The notes under the pieces: generated by a model
What the model saw: the letters and a program-made list of their open reading frames with translations, nothing else
Databases searched by the model: none
What the model was told of the DNA's origin: nothing
Shown here: positions 50,239 through 64,000 of the stretch, in pieces
How the letters are laid out: the number at the start of each line of letters is the position of its first letter
How positions within the stretch are numbered: the first letter of the stretch is position 1
Assembly (NCBI RefSeq): GCF_048771995.1
Contig: NC_133034.1
Coordinates: 1,860,001-1,924,000, forward strand
Reading direction: 5' to 3'
Length of the DNA: 64,000 nt
DNA from: Taeniopygia guttata
Lineage: Eukaryota; Chordata; Aves; Passeriformes; Estrildidae
Made by a program: the position numbers and the translations under genes

Positions 50239-50301
50239 GCCCCCTGCTCACCCCGCCCCGCCCTCATGGTGACAGCAGGCCCTGCCAAATCATATTTGGC
50301 A

Positions 50302-51095
50302 TGTATAATATTTAGTTATTAGAAAGTACACACGCCAGCACTGAGAGCTGCCCCCCTCCCATATTCGGTTACACCAGAGCCGGGTTTTCTTGGGCAATGC
50401 CTCATTTACGATCTAATACATGTGGCTGGCCCGGAGATGGGCTGTCCCAAAAGGCCATACTGGAACACCTGGGAGCTGATCATCCTGGAGATGGGCTGTC
50501 CCAAAAGGCCATCCTGGAACACCTGGGAGCTGATCATCCCGGAGATGGGCTGTCCCAAAAGGCCATACTGGAACACCTGGGAGCTGATCATCCTGGAGAT
50601 GGGCTGTCCCAAAAGGCCATACTGGAACACCTGGGAGCTGATCATCCTGGAGATGGGCTGTCCCAAAAGGAGATACTGGAACACCTGGGAGCTGATCATC
50701 CTGGTAGCGACCCAAGATTGGGATCGCTGGAGTCCTCCGGGCTGATACATCTGAGTGCTGCGGTTCCGTAACCATCAGGAAAAATCGTCCACACCTGGAC
50801 CTGGATTGTTCAACCCCGGCTTGGAGAAAAGAACTTTATGATTATGTGGGACTCTGAATAGAAAGAAAAGGCGGATGGCTGAAATCCTGCCCTCGGGCAG
50901 AAAATTTCCTATAAGAACTGCAGGGTCCAGGAGGGGGTGTGTGTGTGTCCAGGGGAACCTCTGCCAGAGGCTCCTTCCTGTCACCCAGCTCAGCGATGTC
51001 CTTTTCCTTGTGGCTGGCTCAGAAAGAATTCGATCCTAAATAAATTTTTTATCATTTCATTTTTAATTTGGCTGGACTAATTTTCATTTATAGCA
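50302..51095 (+). mobile_element. Solo LTR, family B, with internal minisatellite
   Basis: The 3' half parallels the LTR at 62,805-63,418: CTCTGAATAGAAAGAAAAGG, a CCTATAAGAAC promoter-like block, TCCTTGTGGCTGGCTCAGA, AATAAATTTTTTATC and TTGGCTGGACTAATTTTCAT. It ends at about 51,095. The 5' end is less certain. A 54-bp x 5 minisatellite occupies the middle. It is a solo LTR, plus orientation. Confidence 0.8.
50433..50702. repeat. 54-bp minisatellite, 5 copies
   Basis: Five nearly identical direct repeats of 54 bp start GGAGATGGGCTGTCCC and end GGGAGCTGATCATCCT. Differences are few (for example ATCC/ATAC and one GGAGATAC variant). Because 54 is a multiple of three, frames stay open through all copies on both strands, encoding an 18-residue repeat that should not be taken for a gene. 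The array lies in the upstream half of the family-B LTR. Confidence 0.96.
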
Positions 51096-51234
51096 CCAAC
51101 GAGGTGGGTGCAACTTGATAACCGCGGCCTCTCCAGCCCCCAGACTGGGTGCACTGGCTGAATAACTCCTGTACACACAGAACTCCTCTGCACGGCAGCA
51201 GTCTGCCAAGACGAAGCTGAGAGCATCACTGTAA

Positions 51235-51310
51235 AAAAACAAAACAAAACAAAACCAAAAAACCAAACCAAAACAACAAACAAACAAACAAACAAACAAA
51301 CAAAAAACCA
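51235..51310. repeat. (CAAA)n / A-rich tract
   Basis: A low-complexity tract of AAAAC and AAAC units ends in several perfect CAAA repeats. It lies just downstream of the OTOS poly(A) site. Confidence 0.95.
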
Positions 51311-51347
51311 CCACCAGCTCCCAAAGCCATGCAGCAGAATGAACAAG

Positions 51348-51353
51348 TTTATT
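51348..51353 (-). terminator. OTOS: OTOS poly(A) signal
   Basis: TTTATT on plus gives AATAAA on minus, about 286 nt past the OTOS stop codon. The implied 3' UTR is about 310 nt and ends just before the A-rich tract. Confidence 0.65.
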
Positions 51354-51638
51354 GTATCACACAGAAGCATAAATTGTAAAAAGGATTAATTCAAAGCCTG
51401 AGATGCTGCATGTGGCTACAGTGTCACTTAGTGGCTGAGGCACAGAGTTTGCTGGCAGTCAGGTGTTCACTCAAACACCTTTACAAGAAATGGTAAAAAA
51501 GAGAGTCCTGAAGCCATAAAATGCTGCACATGACCATGGTGTCACAGAGCAGGTGAAGGCAGCCCAGGTGTGTTCACTGGCAGGCAGGTGCTCACCCAAA
51601 CCCCTGGGCAGCAGCTGTGGCAAGGCTGAGCGAGGCAC

Positions 51639-54177
<2,539 letters not shown>

Positions 54178-54199
54178 CTTGTCTGCAAGAAACTGCTCG

Positions 54200-57100
54200 T
54201 GTTTTTGAAAAGTAATCTGCACAATTGAGGAGTATTACAAGAGATTAATAATCACACAAACTCTATTATTTCTTGCTTTAATAGAAGAATACATTCCAAA
54301 ATAGATTCTAGTTACTCATTTAGGCATAACAAAATCCAATCATTTCTTGTAGCTTCTGAAGTGCAACACAGAGCATTAAAAGACTGTGAGTCCTGAAATG
54401 TGTATTGATATTTTGGTTTTAGATGGCATAAATCCAAAAGGTGCCTCTGAATCTACATGAAATCCAATGTCTTTGGAAATGTTTGATTTTGTGGTTAATT
54501 TAATTTCACTTTGGAAATTACCTCTCTCTTTCTCTTCTTTACTTCTTGCAGCTCTGAGTCAGCTACAAAACTCCAAAAGGATTTCTACTGCTGTAAAATA
54601 GCAGTGCTTTGTAAGGAAGGGCGGGGGGAAAACGTCACTGAGTTACTACACCAATCTGATTTTGTTTTCTTCAGGTATTTTAACTGCTCACATTTGCATT
54701 ATATTTCAGCACTGCCCACGGAAGAGACAGTGGACAGTTTCTGAGAGGAAATCAGGATTAACTTTGGCAGTAACACTTGGTTTTGGAAGATAGAGGGGAA
54801 AAAATCCAGAAGCAAATTCAGTGATTATTACAGCTGCTGCCCTCCTGATTTTCTTTCTGCCCCTTCAGACAAACAGATTTTTAAAAATGCTAGCTGAGTA
54901 AATTGCTAAAAGGATATTGAGTTCCTTTTCCAGCTCAGTCATAAACTCCAGAAATACTTGACAGTGCTTTATGTTCTTACTTATGATCCTTAAAATCTAA
55001 ACCTTAAAATATACCAGGGAATGAGTGCCCAGTAAAATCAATTGGGTTACAGTAAGTAAAGAAGGAGGTCCCCAAGGACCACAGCCATGCTGATGGTGCT
55101 GGTGCCTTCAGAGGGTCGATAGGGTGCATTGGAATGCATTTTCCCATTATACCCATTTCCTGGAAAGATTCTCTCCCACACCAAGCAGGTGCTTTGGGCT
55201 CCAGCCTGTGCAGGGTGCTGTATGGACCCAGCACTTTGAGAAACCTGAAGGGGAGACACGCTTTGGAGAATATTCAATTGTCACGTACATCTTGATTGAT
55301 TTTCATCTAGCACACAAGCCCTGATGGGAGCAGGTGTGGTCAGGGACTCAGGTGCAGCAGAAAGTGTTCTGTGACCCCTGGGCAGATTGGGGATTTCCAT
55401 GCTTCTCAAAGATGTGGCAGTTCAGATCATCTGGCCAAACCTGCAGCTATTTCCAGATGGCTCCTCTCTTTGGAGGAGCTGCTGAGATGCCAGTGCAGGG
55501 CTCACTGTGCAGGTTCATGCTGGGAGATCTGACTGTACACATGCTGATCTGAGCTGCACTCTCTTGCTGGGCATTTTCAGTTGCCTTTATGATCTACAAA
55601 AGCATTTCTCTGTGTCAGTTCTAGACATCTGCATTTCCCAGCTGCATGTGTGGCTCCTGACATCGGTGCCTTTGCTGTACCACACGCACCCATGGAAATC
55701 TGTGCACTCACACAGTCCTGGAGCAGAGGGAGCCAGGCGAGTGGCCTTGCAGGAGAACCCAGCTTGGCTGGAGTTTGTTCCTATCTACACACAGAGTTAG
55801 ATAGTTTTGCCAAAAATTAATTCAAGATGTTCTGAGTAAGGGGAAAAAAGGGTGCTTTGTAGCACACTAGGCTGTGCCAAGTCTTGTGGAGGGTGAAAAG
55901 AAAAATATTATGAAAGCAGAATCTATTCCATCTTTGAAAGGCTTTAATCCTCCTGCTCGATATGTATTTCCTAGGCCTGTAGGAGGGCTCCCTACATAAG
56001 CCATGTTCTTGCAGCACCTCACCCACTCACCTGGGTGGGAAAAGACATTTCCTTGGAGTCCTGTGCTCATCCATGTACCTGGGTACACCACCAGCACTGC
56101 CTGCAGAGCCAAGCTTTCCCTTTCACTGCCTAGTCTGCATATCCTGCTCCAATAAAAAAACAGAAGCACTGAGGTGTGCTAATACACACACAAAACAGTC
56201 ATCAGCTGCAATTGAATAATTGCCATAAAGCAATTTTTGTGCACATCCATCAGTAGCTTTTTGTTTTGGCTGGTGATAAACCAGGTGTAGTTCCAAGTGG
56301 GAGGTGAGATAACGTGTTTTGGATGATAGCAAAGGAGAATAATGATGCTCCTAATTTAGACACATCCTGCTGCTCTCCTCTTGAGATATTAACAGCATTG
56401 TAGGAGGATGACAGAGTCCCAGAAATTTTCAGACTGGGAGTCTATCTGATCACAACATGATCTGCTGCAACATTGGATGATCTTGGGAAGATTTCCACAG
56501 CTATTGAGCTGACACACACCTTTACACCTACCTCCTTTACATTTTCTTATTCTGTCTTTTGAAGTTTGGAGTTACTTCCAGAGACAGGAGGATCACTGAT
56601 CTGACATTGTGTGACAGGCTTCTAACAATTACACACTTGCAACTTAATTCAAATCAAAGCTTTGCACTTGCTAGTGCACATATTGAAGATGTAAATGAAT
56701 TCTCAGGGTTTCCATGCTGAAGCATACCTAGGAAATTCTAAAAACAGGATAAGACTTAGCATTGAAAACAACTTGCATCACAGGTTACAACCTCTTCTAT
56801 CAACGCTTCTGTTGCTGTACAGGACTACTTGTCCCAACTCAGTCTGTTTTACACAGCATTGGACTGGAGAAAAACTGAGGAGTTCTCATCAGCTGCCTGA
56901 AGGACTGTGTCTGGTGGGTTCAGTGTGCCAAACAGTGCACACTGTGTTCTCTGGCTGGTCCCAGAACACATGGTGCTCTGAATTGCAGGGTTTATAACAG
57001 TCTGCAAGCACATTCATTTCATCCCCTATTTTTTTTTTCTTTCTCTAGGAGCACTTTCCTTTTTTCAAACTTAAGACAGAGGGCAATTAAAATAACAGTA

Positions 57101-60100
57101 CTGGGTGTCCAGCACAAGTGCTGGCATGGATCAGTTAGCAGAGCCCTCTGCTAATAGTTGCTGCCCTGCAGGCTTCTTCAGTGCTGAGCAGTAATTGGAG
57201 ATGCCATGGTGCCCACAAATGCAAATCTTGCTCAGCAGCAGCCACATTTCAGCAGACACTACAGCACTTAACAGGGCAGCTGCTTAATGAGTTCAGTGTC
57301 TTAATTCCTACTTATTTTGGAAAGAAATTTACTGTTCTCCTTTGTCAGAACAGCCCATTAGCTCAAAAAGTTGCTATTCCTGCTGACAGGAAATTCTTCA
57401 GGTTCAGTTCTCGAAAGTTTGCATAAAGTTTTTTAGCTAAGGCCATTCACTCAGAAAAGCTTTGCTACACGATAGAAAGGGCTGTTGTTTTTTCCTACCC
57501 CACATCCCAGGAGGATCAAATCAATATGGATTTCTGTAGATGGCTCTCAAAGCCAGAAAATCCCACACAGAGCCGTGTCAGAGACAGAAATCAATTGGAG
57601 CACAGAGGAACGTTCCCTTGGGAATAGGGGAATGTAATTTGGGCAGCACAGGTGTTTGTGTGACTCCATGGGGAGCAGTTCTGGAGCTGCCAGCCTGCCT
57701 TCAGATGGGCCTCTCACTAACGGGCTGTTTTACCCAGAACCAACCCCTGTGCAGCAATTCAGCTCTCCTTGTCAATTAACTTGAAACAAAGATAAAGGAA
57801 TACATAAAAGCAAGTTTATGGATGCCTTTGCTTTCTCAATAGCTATGTTAGACTGCTATCACACACACAAAAATCTATAATGCTCCAGGCACTGAAAAAA
57901 ACCCTGTTTAAAAAGCCAGACTCTTTCTTATTAAATCAATAGGCAAAAGCAAGTGCATGAAGAGCTCCATAGGAACTTATGTAAAAACTAAATAGGACTT
58001 ACAGATGCATCTGAAGCGCTCTGCCCTTGAGCTGAGCAGACAAAATGTTCTCCACAGGGCTACAGCACTTCTCTACATCAGAAACAACTAATGACAGTGA
58101 TATATTGACCATCCCTAAAAATAACAAACAACAATTGTTTGATTATTTCCTCCAGCAATTTGTCCAGATAATACAGGTCAAAATGAGATCCCTGTGACTA
58201 GAATATGCTTTGCTCAGACAGGTGTAAGGACCTCACAGTACCAACGAGCCAAATAACAAAGTGACCAGTATATGTAAAATAAGGTACCTGTGTAATTTCT
58301 TCCACTTTCAAGGCATGTGGTTTCTGACCATTCCCATTCAAACTAGATTTGGAGCCACCAAAGATAGTTGTGGTATAATGTTCTTAATGCTCAGTCATAG
58401 ACAAAAAGACAAATCAAATAAGAAGACAGGAAGCAAAACCCGTAAGACATCACTTTGCCATTGTGCCACTTAGTCCCATTTTGAACATTGCCTGCATTTT
58501 TGGTCTCGCATAACAGAAGGTCATGACTGAACAAGACAGGATACAAAGAAAAGTGTGAGGGGAATTAGCAGACTGAGACCCTTCAGGCCAGCAAAAGGAT
58601 GACAAGATCTTGATTTCTACCAAGAAATACCAAATAAGTCTGGCAACAGTTTATTCAAAACAAAAGGTAATGGGCTTGGATGCAGTTAAGCTGTGGAAGG
58701 TTTTATCTTGATGTGTTATCAACTACACAGTGTCCTGGCTGCAGTGTCTGAGCCTGGCCTGGGAGCTGAACTGCTCTGCACTTCTGCTCTGCTTCTCATT
58801 CCTCTGATACCTCTGCTGCTGGCCAGGTGAGCTCCCAGGCTGAGCCTGTGTCTGATCTTACAGTCAGTTTTACTGAAATATGACATATTTCCAGTTCTTG
58901 TGAACAGACAGCTTTCCTGCCAGCAGTGGTTTGATCATCCTGATAATCATAACCCCTGGAAACAATTGAAAGGTGACACAGCAGATGGATTTGGATAGTT
59001 ACAAAACCATTAACAGAATAACGGCAGTGCAATTAGAGATAGCCCAGTGAAAATGAACCACTTGCAGATGTACTAGAGCTAATTGTGAAGGTCAGAGTTA
59101 CAAAACTGAGTTAAGGAGTAGCTGTACACTTAAATCAATCACACTTAAGAGCCAACAAGTAAGTGCATCATTTATTTCAACTTATCATTTTAACCTCTAA
59201 CTGAAGAAAGGTAATATTTGTACATGCAAATGAGGCACCAGGCAGTGGTGCATGCAGCAGCAGGTACTGAAAGCAAAGGTGGGGGATAATCCTACTGCCA
59301 TCAGGACTAGTGCAGCTTGGCTCCCAGGGAGCTGATCCTGCCAGGTATCCCAGTGCCACTCCCCAGGAGTAGCCTCAGCTCTCCCCCATTGCTCCTTTGC
59401 CCTCCCAGGGCAGCACTGCCAGCTCCAAGCACCAGCTTTGGCTTTCTCCAGGGTCTGTGCAGCATTGCTGGCACAACACAGCAGTCTGGTCCTCCTGCTC
59501 AGCAGTCAAGCAGATGTTCCTGAGCCAGCAAAGAACAGCTGCAGGCTGACTTCTCCCCTCCTATCACCACTGACACCAACAATTTTTTTCTACCGTCCAT
59601 CTACAAATTTTCATGTGAATGACAGGAACCTCACACCCAGCCTGCCACCAGAGTGGGGTAGGATTTGGTATTATTTCAAACTATTTTACTACAGGCAAAA
59701 TGGAGTATTAGAGCCAACAAGTCCACTTGATTTCTTGCATGTTGCTTGCTCAGTAGGCACCGTTGGCAGTGCCTGTCAGCACCACAGGAGGTACATGGCA
59801 GTGAGGAGCCCTGGCTTCCAAGCAATTCTGCTGCAGGGAGAATGAGAGGCAGCAGCAACTGTATTCTAGCAGCAGGGCATCTAGGACACCCTTCCTGCAT
59901 CAGGCCTAAGCTCATCCAAGGCACCTTTTTGGATAAATTGGGCAGCTGTGTGCTTTAGCCTTACTCAGCACAGCCACAGATGACTGAACTCAGGAGAGAA
60001 TGTAATAAACTGGTCACAGATAGACAGGTTTATTCAAGAACTCTCAGGAGAGGATATATTTTCCCCATTACCATTAAGGTTAGATGTATCATAGCAATAA

Positions 60101-61200
60101 CCTCCACCATTTTGAAATATACTCACAATTTTATCAGATTGATTGAATGTCCCAGCTACACTTAAGCTATTAAGCCAACAGCAGTTGTTTATTGTTTTCA
60201 TTTCATAGAGATGTTTCTTTAAATAAAAGTGCTTTAAATATTTCATTACCAAAGTTAAGATTCAGTAGGATAAATAGAAGCTTCTTTACACACAGGGTCT
60301 TTTCTTCTCTTTGATTCATATGCCAAGGCTACTTCAATATCACCAGTTATACCTGTCCACAAGCAGCTCTGCCCTGGGGACAATAACATTGATTAACTAG
60401 ATTGATGAAGAGATGAGCTTGATTACAAAAAAATCCATCACAAATGTGAGCAAGTTGCCAGTATATTTGATACCAGCAATCAATGAGTGGCTGTATCATT
60501 GCAGCTGTTGCCAGACAAAAGCCACACAGGCTTTGCTACAAGCAGAGCAGGTTAGCAAGCCCAAGGAACATCACATGTGGGTCTGGAAAGAATTGTTCTG
60601 TTTGCCCACCTTACAAAGTCTTGCTGTTTTAAAGACTGACAGGGTGAAGACTGTCAGTCACCATCCCAAAATGAAACAGCACTTACCTTCTGCCCTAGGT
60701 TTTCTGGGTAACAGTGGTCAGTACTAACACTGCAGCTGGAGAGCAAACCCTGCACAGCTCTAGGAGCTTGTAAATCATGGATACTCAGATTATTGCCTTA
60801 TATACTGAAGGCAGAGATTAGCCTTAGAAGTTAGTGGCTTTACCAAGCAGCTTTGCAGAGATCATGTTTTAGGTTCCAGTTTGGACTGATGTGCTAAATT
60901 CCAGTGCAGTTGAACAAGACTGCACATATTATATCAGGACCAAATAAAGAAATCTTTAAAACAGCATTGTTGACTCTCAAATTCCTTGAAGCATACAGTT
61001 AAACGCAGGGAAAGCCATTCTTGCCTGCATTTATTGCAGTTTGTAATTTGATGATCATTGTCCATGTTTGACACATGATTTTGCAGTCGGTTTGCATCTG
61101 ACCTTGCCTGGCAGCTCAGACTATGACCTGCCTCACCACTCAGTTTAATGCCATTTTTGGCACCCTTAGTGAAGTTCAGCCGTGTGCATGGTCAGGGCAG
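54200..61200. other. Region upstream of OTOS, no gene seen
   Basis: In human, GPC1 lies on this side of OTOS, but none of its exons is recognisable here. About 7 kb of mostly AT-rich sequence shows no CR1 or LTR that I can name. A strongly decayed repeat relic may lie at about 58,480-58,740. Open frames are short and unconvincing. Confidence 0.4.
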
Positions 61201-61201
61201 C

Positions 61202-61771
61202 TGTCAGAGTCCAGAGGGGGCTCAGGAACCTTGGCAGCAAGTCAAAAACACCTGTGGCTTCAATTTTAGCCCATGGGAGAGGCTGCCAACCTTATATGAG
61301 GAATTACAAGCCAAAAGGGTTCGAGTAGTGTAATAGAGGGATTGACATAGGGTGGAAAAGTAGACTTTTGGGTTTTTTTAGAATGTAATTCAGGGGTACA
61401 AGATGGAGGAATCTGGGCGTGCCCTGGCCTTTTCTTCCTCCTTCTTGTCTTGGTGTGATAGTGACACTTTTCTATTGGTCTAGGATAGGGACACACTGTC
61501 CCACATAGTTTTTAGATATTGGGATGGGAACTGTAAACATGGTACACGTAATTTTGAGTATATAATGTGGGAGACACCCGGGGCTTGGAGGAGACTGCCA
61601 TGGCTTCTGTCCTAGGCAGACCTTGGCAGGTCAGAGAGAAACTATTACAGATAAGAAAAAATAAACAACCTTGAAAACTCAGCTTCACGCATTCCAGACC
61701 TTTGCTTCGGCAGCCGGGCTGGGGAGAAAAGGCCTTTCACACTGTTGGGGTGCTGCCAGCAGACCCTGCCA
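61202..61771 (+). mobile_element. Solo LTR, ERVK-like, 570 bp, perfect 6-bp duplication
   Basis: It starts TGTCAGAGTCCAGAGG and ends AGCAGACCCTGCCA, flanked by GGCAGC at 61,196-61,201 and 61,772-61,777, a perfect 6-bp target-site duplication. A TATA-like TATAATGTGGGAG and the poly(A) block AAAATAAACAACCTTGAAAA give it a plus orientation. The block is shared with the minus-strand LTR near 26.6 kb. It is a solo LTR, and the perfect flanks suggest modest age. Confidence 0.88.
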
Positions 61772-61824
61772 GGCAGCATTAGCAGGGTCCTCGCTGCGTT
61801 CCCGTGGGGCCACACAAGCTGCAC

Positions 61825-62440
61825 TGAAACGATACACGGAATAAATAACAGACTCCACAACTGGGGTAGTTCTGAGTGGGTGTGTATTGTCAGTGCCCAG
61901 CACAAGTGAGATATCTCTCCAAATCCTTGTGCCCTGAGCCTCAGTCTGACCCACACCTTTATTCACAAAGGTGTTCCATATGTAATACATTACACAACTT
62001 TTCTATGCATATTCAACCCCTGGCCCTGCCTGTCCTCTCCTCTCATGCTAAACAGGTCCATGCTTTTCTAGGCATGTGTGGTTTGCCATGGTGGTCCTGT
62101 GAGGGTCTCTGGTGGTCTCTGAGGCTGAAGATCGTGGTCTTCCTCATGGTTGAACTTTTAAACTTTTCTCCTTTGCGCATCTTTTGGTGCTTTTCTGAGT
62201 ACTGTCTGTCAGTCTCAGTAGGCTTAGGGACAGAGGAGTCTCTTTATCTGGGTTCTTTATATCTTCAGTCCTTTCTGGTATTGTTCTTTATGCAAGAAGC
62301 TTCAGAAATTTGCATTTTCTTATGCCCTTTTCTACCTTGGCAGAGGTTTCTTAAGTAAAAGGTTAAATTCAACACATAACTCTACAAGCTAGAATAGAAA
62401 TGCTTAATTTATTTTGTTAACTCCATAAACCTCTGTTTCA
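61825..62440 (-). mobile_element. Solo LTR, family A, minus orientation
   Basis: Read on the minus strand it starts TGAAACAGAGG and ends GTATCGTTTCA. It shares GGGGTTGAATATGCATAG, AAGTTGTGTAATGTATTACA and GATATCTCACTTGTGCTGGG with the LTR at 49,564-50,238. It lacks the 15-bp repeats of that copy. No clear target-site duplication was found. Confidence 0.85.
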
Positions 62441-62804
62441 GAGAGATGAAACAGAGCAGCCCGGAGGTTCCTGGGGGAGCGAGCCCGGCCCGGGGCTGTG
62501 GCTCCCTCTGCCATCCCAGGATCCCCGCTCGCACCCCGAGATGCTCGCACGGGCAGCGGGCAGAGCCCGCTCGGCTCCAGCACACTTGCAATTTGAATAA
62601 AGTCGGGGTGAAACTTCAGCTGCAGCGGGAGACAGATAAAAAGCAGGAGGAGCAAAGGCACAAAGGTGAAAGCCCCATTTCAGCAGACTGAAGGATATAT
62701 CAGTTTCTTGCTCTACAAAAAGGAACAAGGAGCACCTTACATCTTCTATGGAGACACCACTCACCTTTACAGCATCAAGTAAAGGTGATGTGTGGTGTCA
62801 GCAT
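62441..62804. other. GC-rich spacer between two LTRs
   Basis: A GC-rich stretch (62,455-62,580) is followed by GAATAAAGTCGGGG and AAACTTCAGCT at about 62,595-62,625. These two words also occur together in the poly(A)/R part of the family-A LTR at 50,096-50,123. It may be a piece of another related LTR. No gene is supported. Confidence 0.4.
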
Positions 62805-63418
62805 TGTTATGTGGAGTAGATATAATTCGCGCCATTTCCAGTATGATATATGTGATATTGAATATTTGTTGGAGTATACACGTTTGTATTAGGACTCCCC
62901 CACCCTCGCAGGGTGTATGTTGAAACCCGATTTACACCTAAAAGGATGTGGTTAACCAGGGATGTGCCGTGTCTGGAGAGATCCGGGGGACCCCAGGCAC
63001 TGATCATCGCATGAACGACCCGGGATGGATCTCATGGAAATCCTCGGGCAGATCCATGGGAATGCAGCGTTCCCGTACATTTCATCAAGGGATTCACCAA
63101 CTCCTGACACTGAATTGTTCTTCCTCATCACAAAACCAGAAAATCTTATTAACCTATACACTCTGAATGGAAGAAAAGACTGACTGCCAAAATCTTGGCC
63201 TCAGGCGGGATTTTCCCTATAAAAACCACTTGTGCCAGGCTGGAGGTGTGTGGGCATAGAGGAAAACCTCTGCTGAGGCTGACTCCTTGTTGCAGAGCCA
63301 GGGCCGACCCCGGGCTCGGCTCTGTTCTTTCCTTGTGGCTGGCTAGATAGAATTTGATTGCAAATAAATATTTTATTTTTTCATATTAATTTGGCTGGAC
63401 AAATTTTCATTTATAACA
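62805..63418 (+). mobile_element. Solo LTR, family B, 614 bp, perfect 4-bp duplication
   Basis: It starts TGTTATGTGGAGTAG and ends TTTTCATTTATAACA, with GCAT at 62,801-62,804 and 63,419-63,422. It has a CCCTATAAAAACC promoter-like block and CAAATAAATATTTTATT near the 3' end. It is the repeat-free relative of the LTR at 50,302-51,095. The 4-bp duplication fits ERV1-type integration. Confidence 0.87.
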
Positions 63419-63424
63419 GCATCA

Positions 63425-64000
63425 AGGATGGGGGGAAACAACCACTACCACATTCCCAAACCCCCTCCTCCCCCAAGTATATAAGCCCTTATAGGAAAAC
63501 AGTACTCACACCAGCCTGCTCTAGATTAGGGCCTTAAACATACAAGCAGGAGCCATAAAACAGAAACACTCGTAACTCTAGCAGAGCCAAAGACTAACAC
63601 CCATACAAAAGAGAGTCAGGGATTAGTGGCCCTAGGCTGAGTTTAAATGCTCCCTGGGACCATGGGCAGGGCCATGGGAGGAGGCTACAGGTGAAGCTGC
63701 TTGAGGCCTTTAGGGTAAATTAGTGCCCTCAGGCCCCCAACAATATGTTTGTCACTTAAAGGGAAAACTGCTGAAATTTTTGTAAAGAAGGTTACCGATG
63801 AGTTAGGAGAAGAATGGTGAGGGCAATGTTGCTGGCAAAGCTCTAAAGCATTCCTTGGCAAACAGATCAGCTCCTGGTATTGTTCATGTCTTCCCATGTG
63901 ACCCTGGAAAACGATGAGGGTGCTTACATGTTTATCAATACATTTAATCTACAGTCATGTTCATATCTATTTTAAACCCTTTAAAATGTGCTGAATTTTA
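63425..64000. other. Intergenic, no gene seen
   Basis: Nothing recognisable was found up to the window edge. Confidence 0.35.

Noticed and set aside
50433-50702. CRISPR-like direct repeats
   Set aside because: The repeats are contiguous 54-bp units with no unique spacers, in vertebrate DNA.
50397-50775. Repetitive proteins encoded by the 54-bp array
   Set aside because: They are a by-product of a minisatellite whose unit length is a multiple of three, inside an LTR.
54200-61200. GPC1 exons expected beside OTOS from human gene order
   Set aside because: No cysteine-rich glypican exon could be found in any frame. The gene may lie beyond the window.

Overview
This window is vertebrate nuclear DNA, almost certainly from a bird and probably a songbird. 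It is gene-poor, carries CR1 LINE 3' ends and many solo LTRs of avian endogenous retroviruses, and its recognisable genes are compact and intron-split. Three genes are identifiable: adiponectin (ADIPOQ, plus strand, 38,358-39,462), the small COP9 signalosome subunit COPS9 (minus, 47,723-49,216) and otospiralin (OTOS, minus, 51,639-54,177). All three could be assembled codon by codon across their introns with GT-AG splice sites in matching phase, and each has a downstream poly(A) signal.

Region by region. 1-8 kb: a CR1 fragment, then a probable unrecognised minus-strand gene whose exons lie between about 6.4 and 3.8 kb, with a strong CpG island at 7.0-8.05 kb as the likely promoter. 8-30 kb: no gene could be supported. 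It holds an old CR1 piece, a CA microsatellite and five probable solo LTRs (about 13.0, 15.9, 18.7, 19.2 and 26.6 kb). 30.3-32.3 kb: two CpG-rich patches with no recognisable coding sequence. 36.8-37.3 kb: a solo ERVL-type LTR. 38.3-40.7 kb: ADIPOQ. 47.6-49.3 kb: COPS9 with its CpG promoter. 49.3-51.1 kb: a GC-rich minisatellite split by one LTR and followed by a second LTR, both with copy-specific tandem repeat expansions. 51.3-54.2 kb: OTOS. 54-61 kb: no gene seen. 61.2-63.4 kb: three solo LTRs, two of them the same families as those between COPS9 and OTOS.

The three named genes have unrelated jobs: a secreted metabolic hormone, a subunit of the COP9 (CSN) deneddylase, and a secreted inner-ear protein. 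COPS9 and OTOS are neighbours in the same orientation in human 2q37.3, so that pair is ancestral. ADIPOQ lies at 3q27 in human, so its position 8 kb from COPS9 is the main comparative-genomic point here. I found no CRISPR array, operon or novel molecular system. The items most worth checking are the unrecognised 3.4-6.4 kb gene, the ADIPOQ-COPS9 junction, and the repeat-expanded LTR pair in the COPS9-OTOS spacer.
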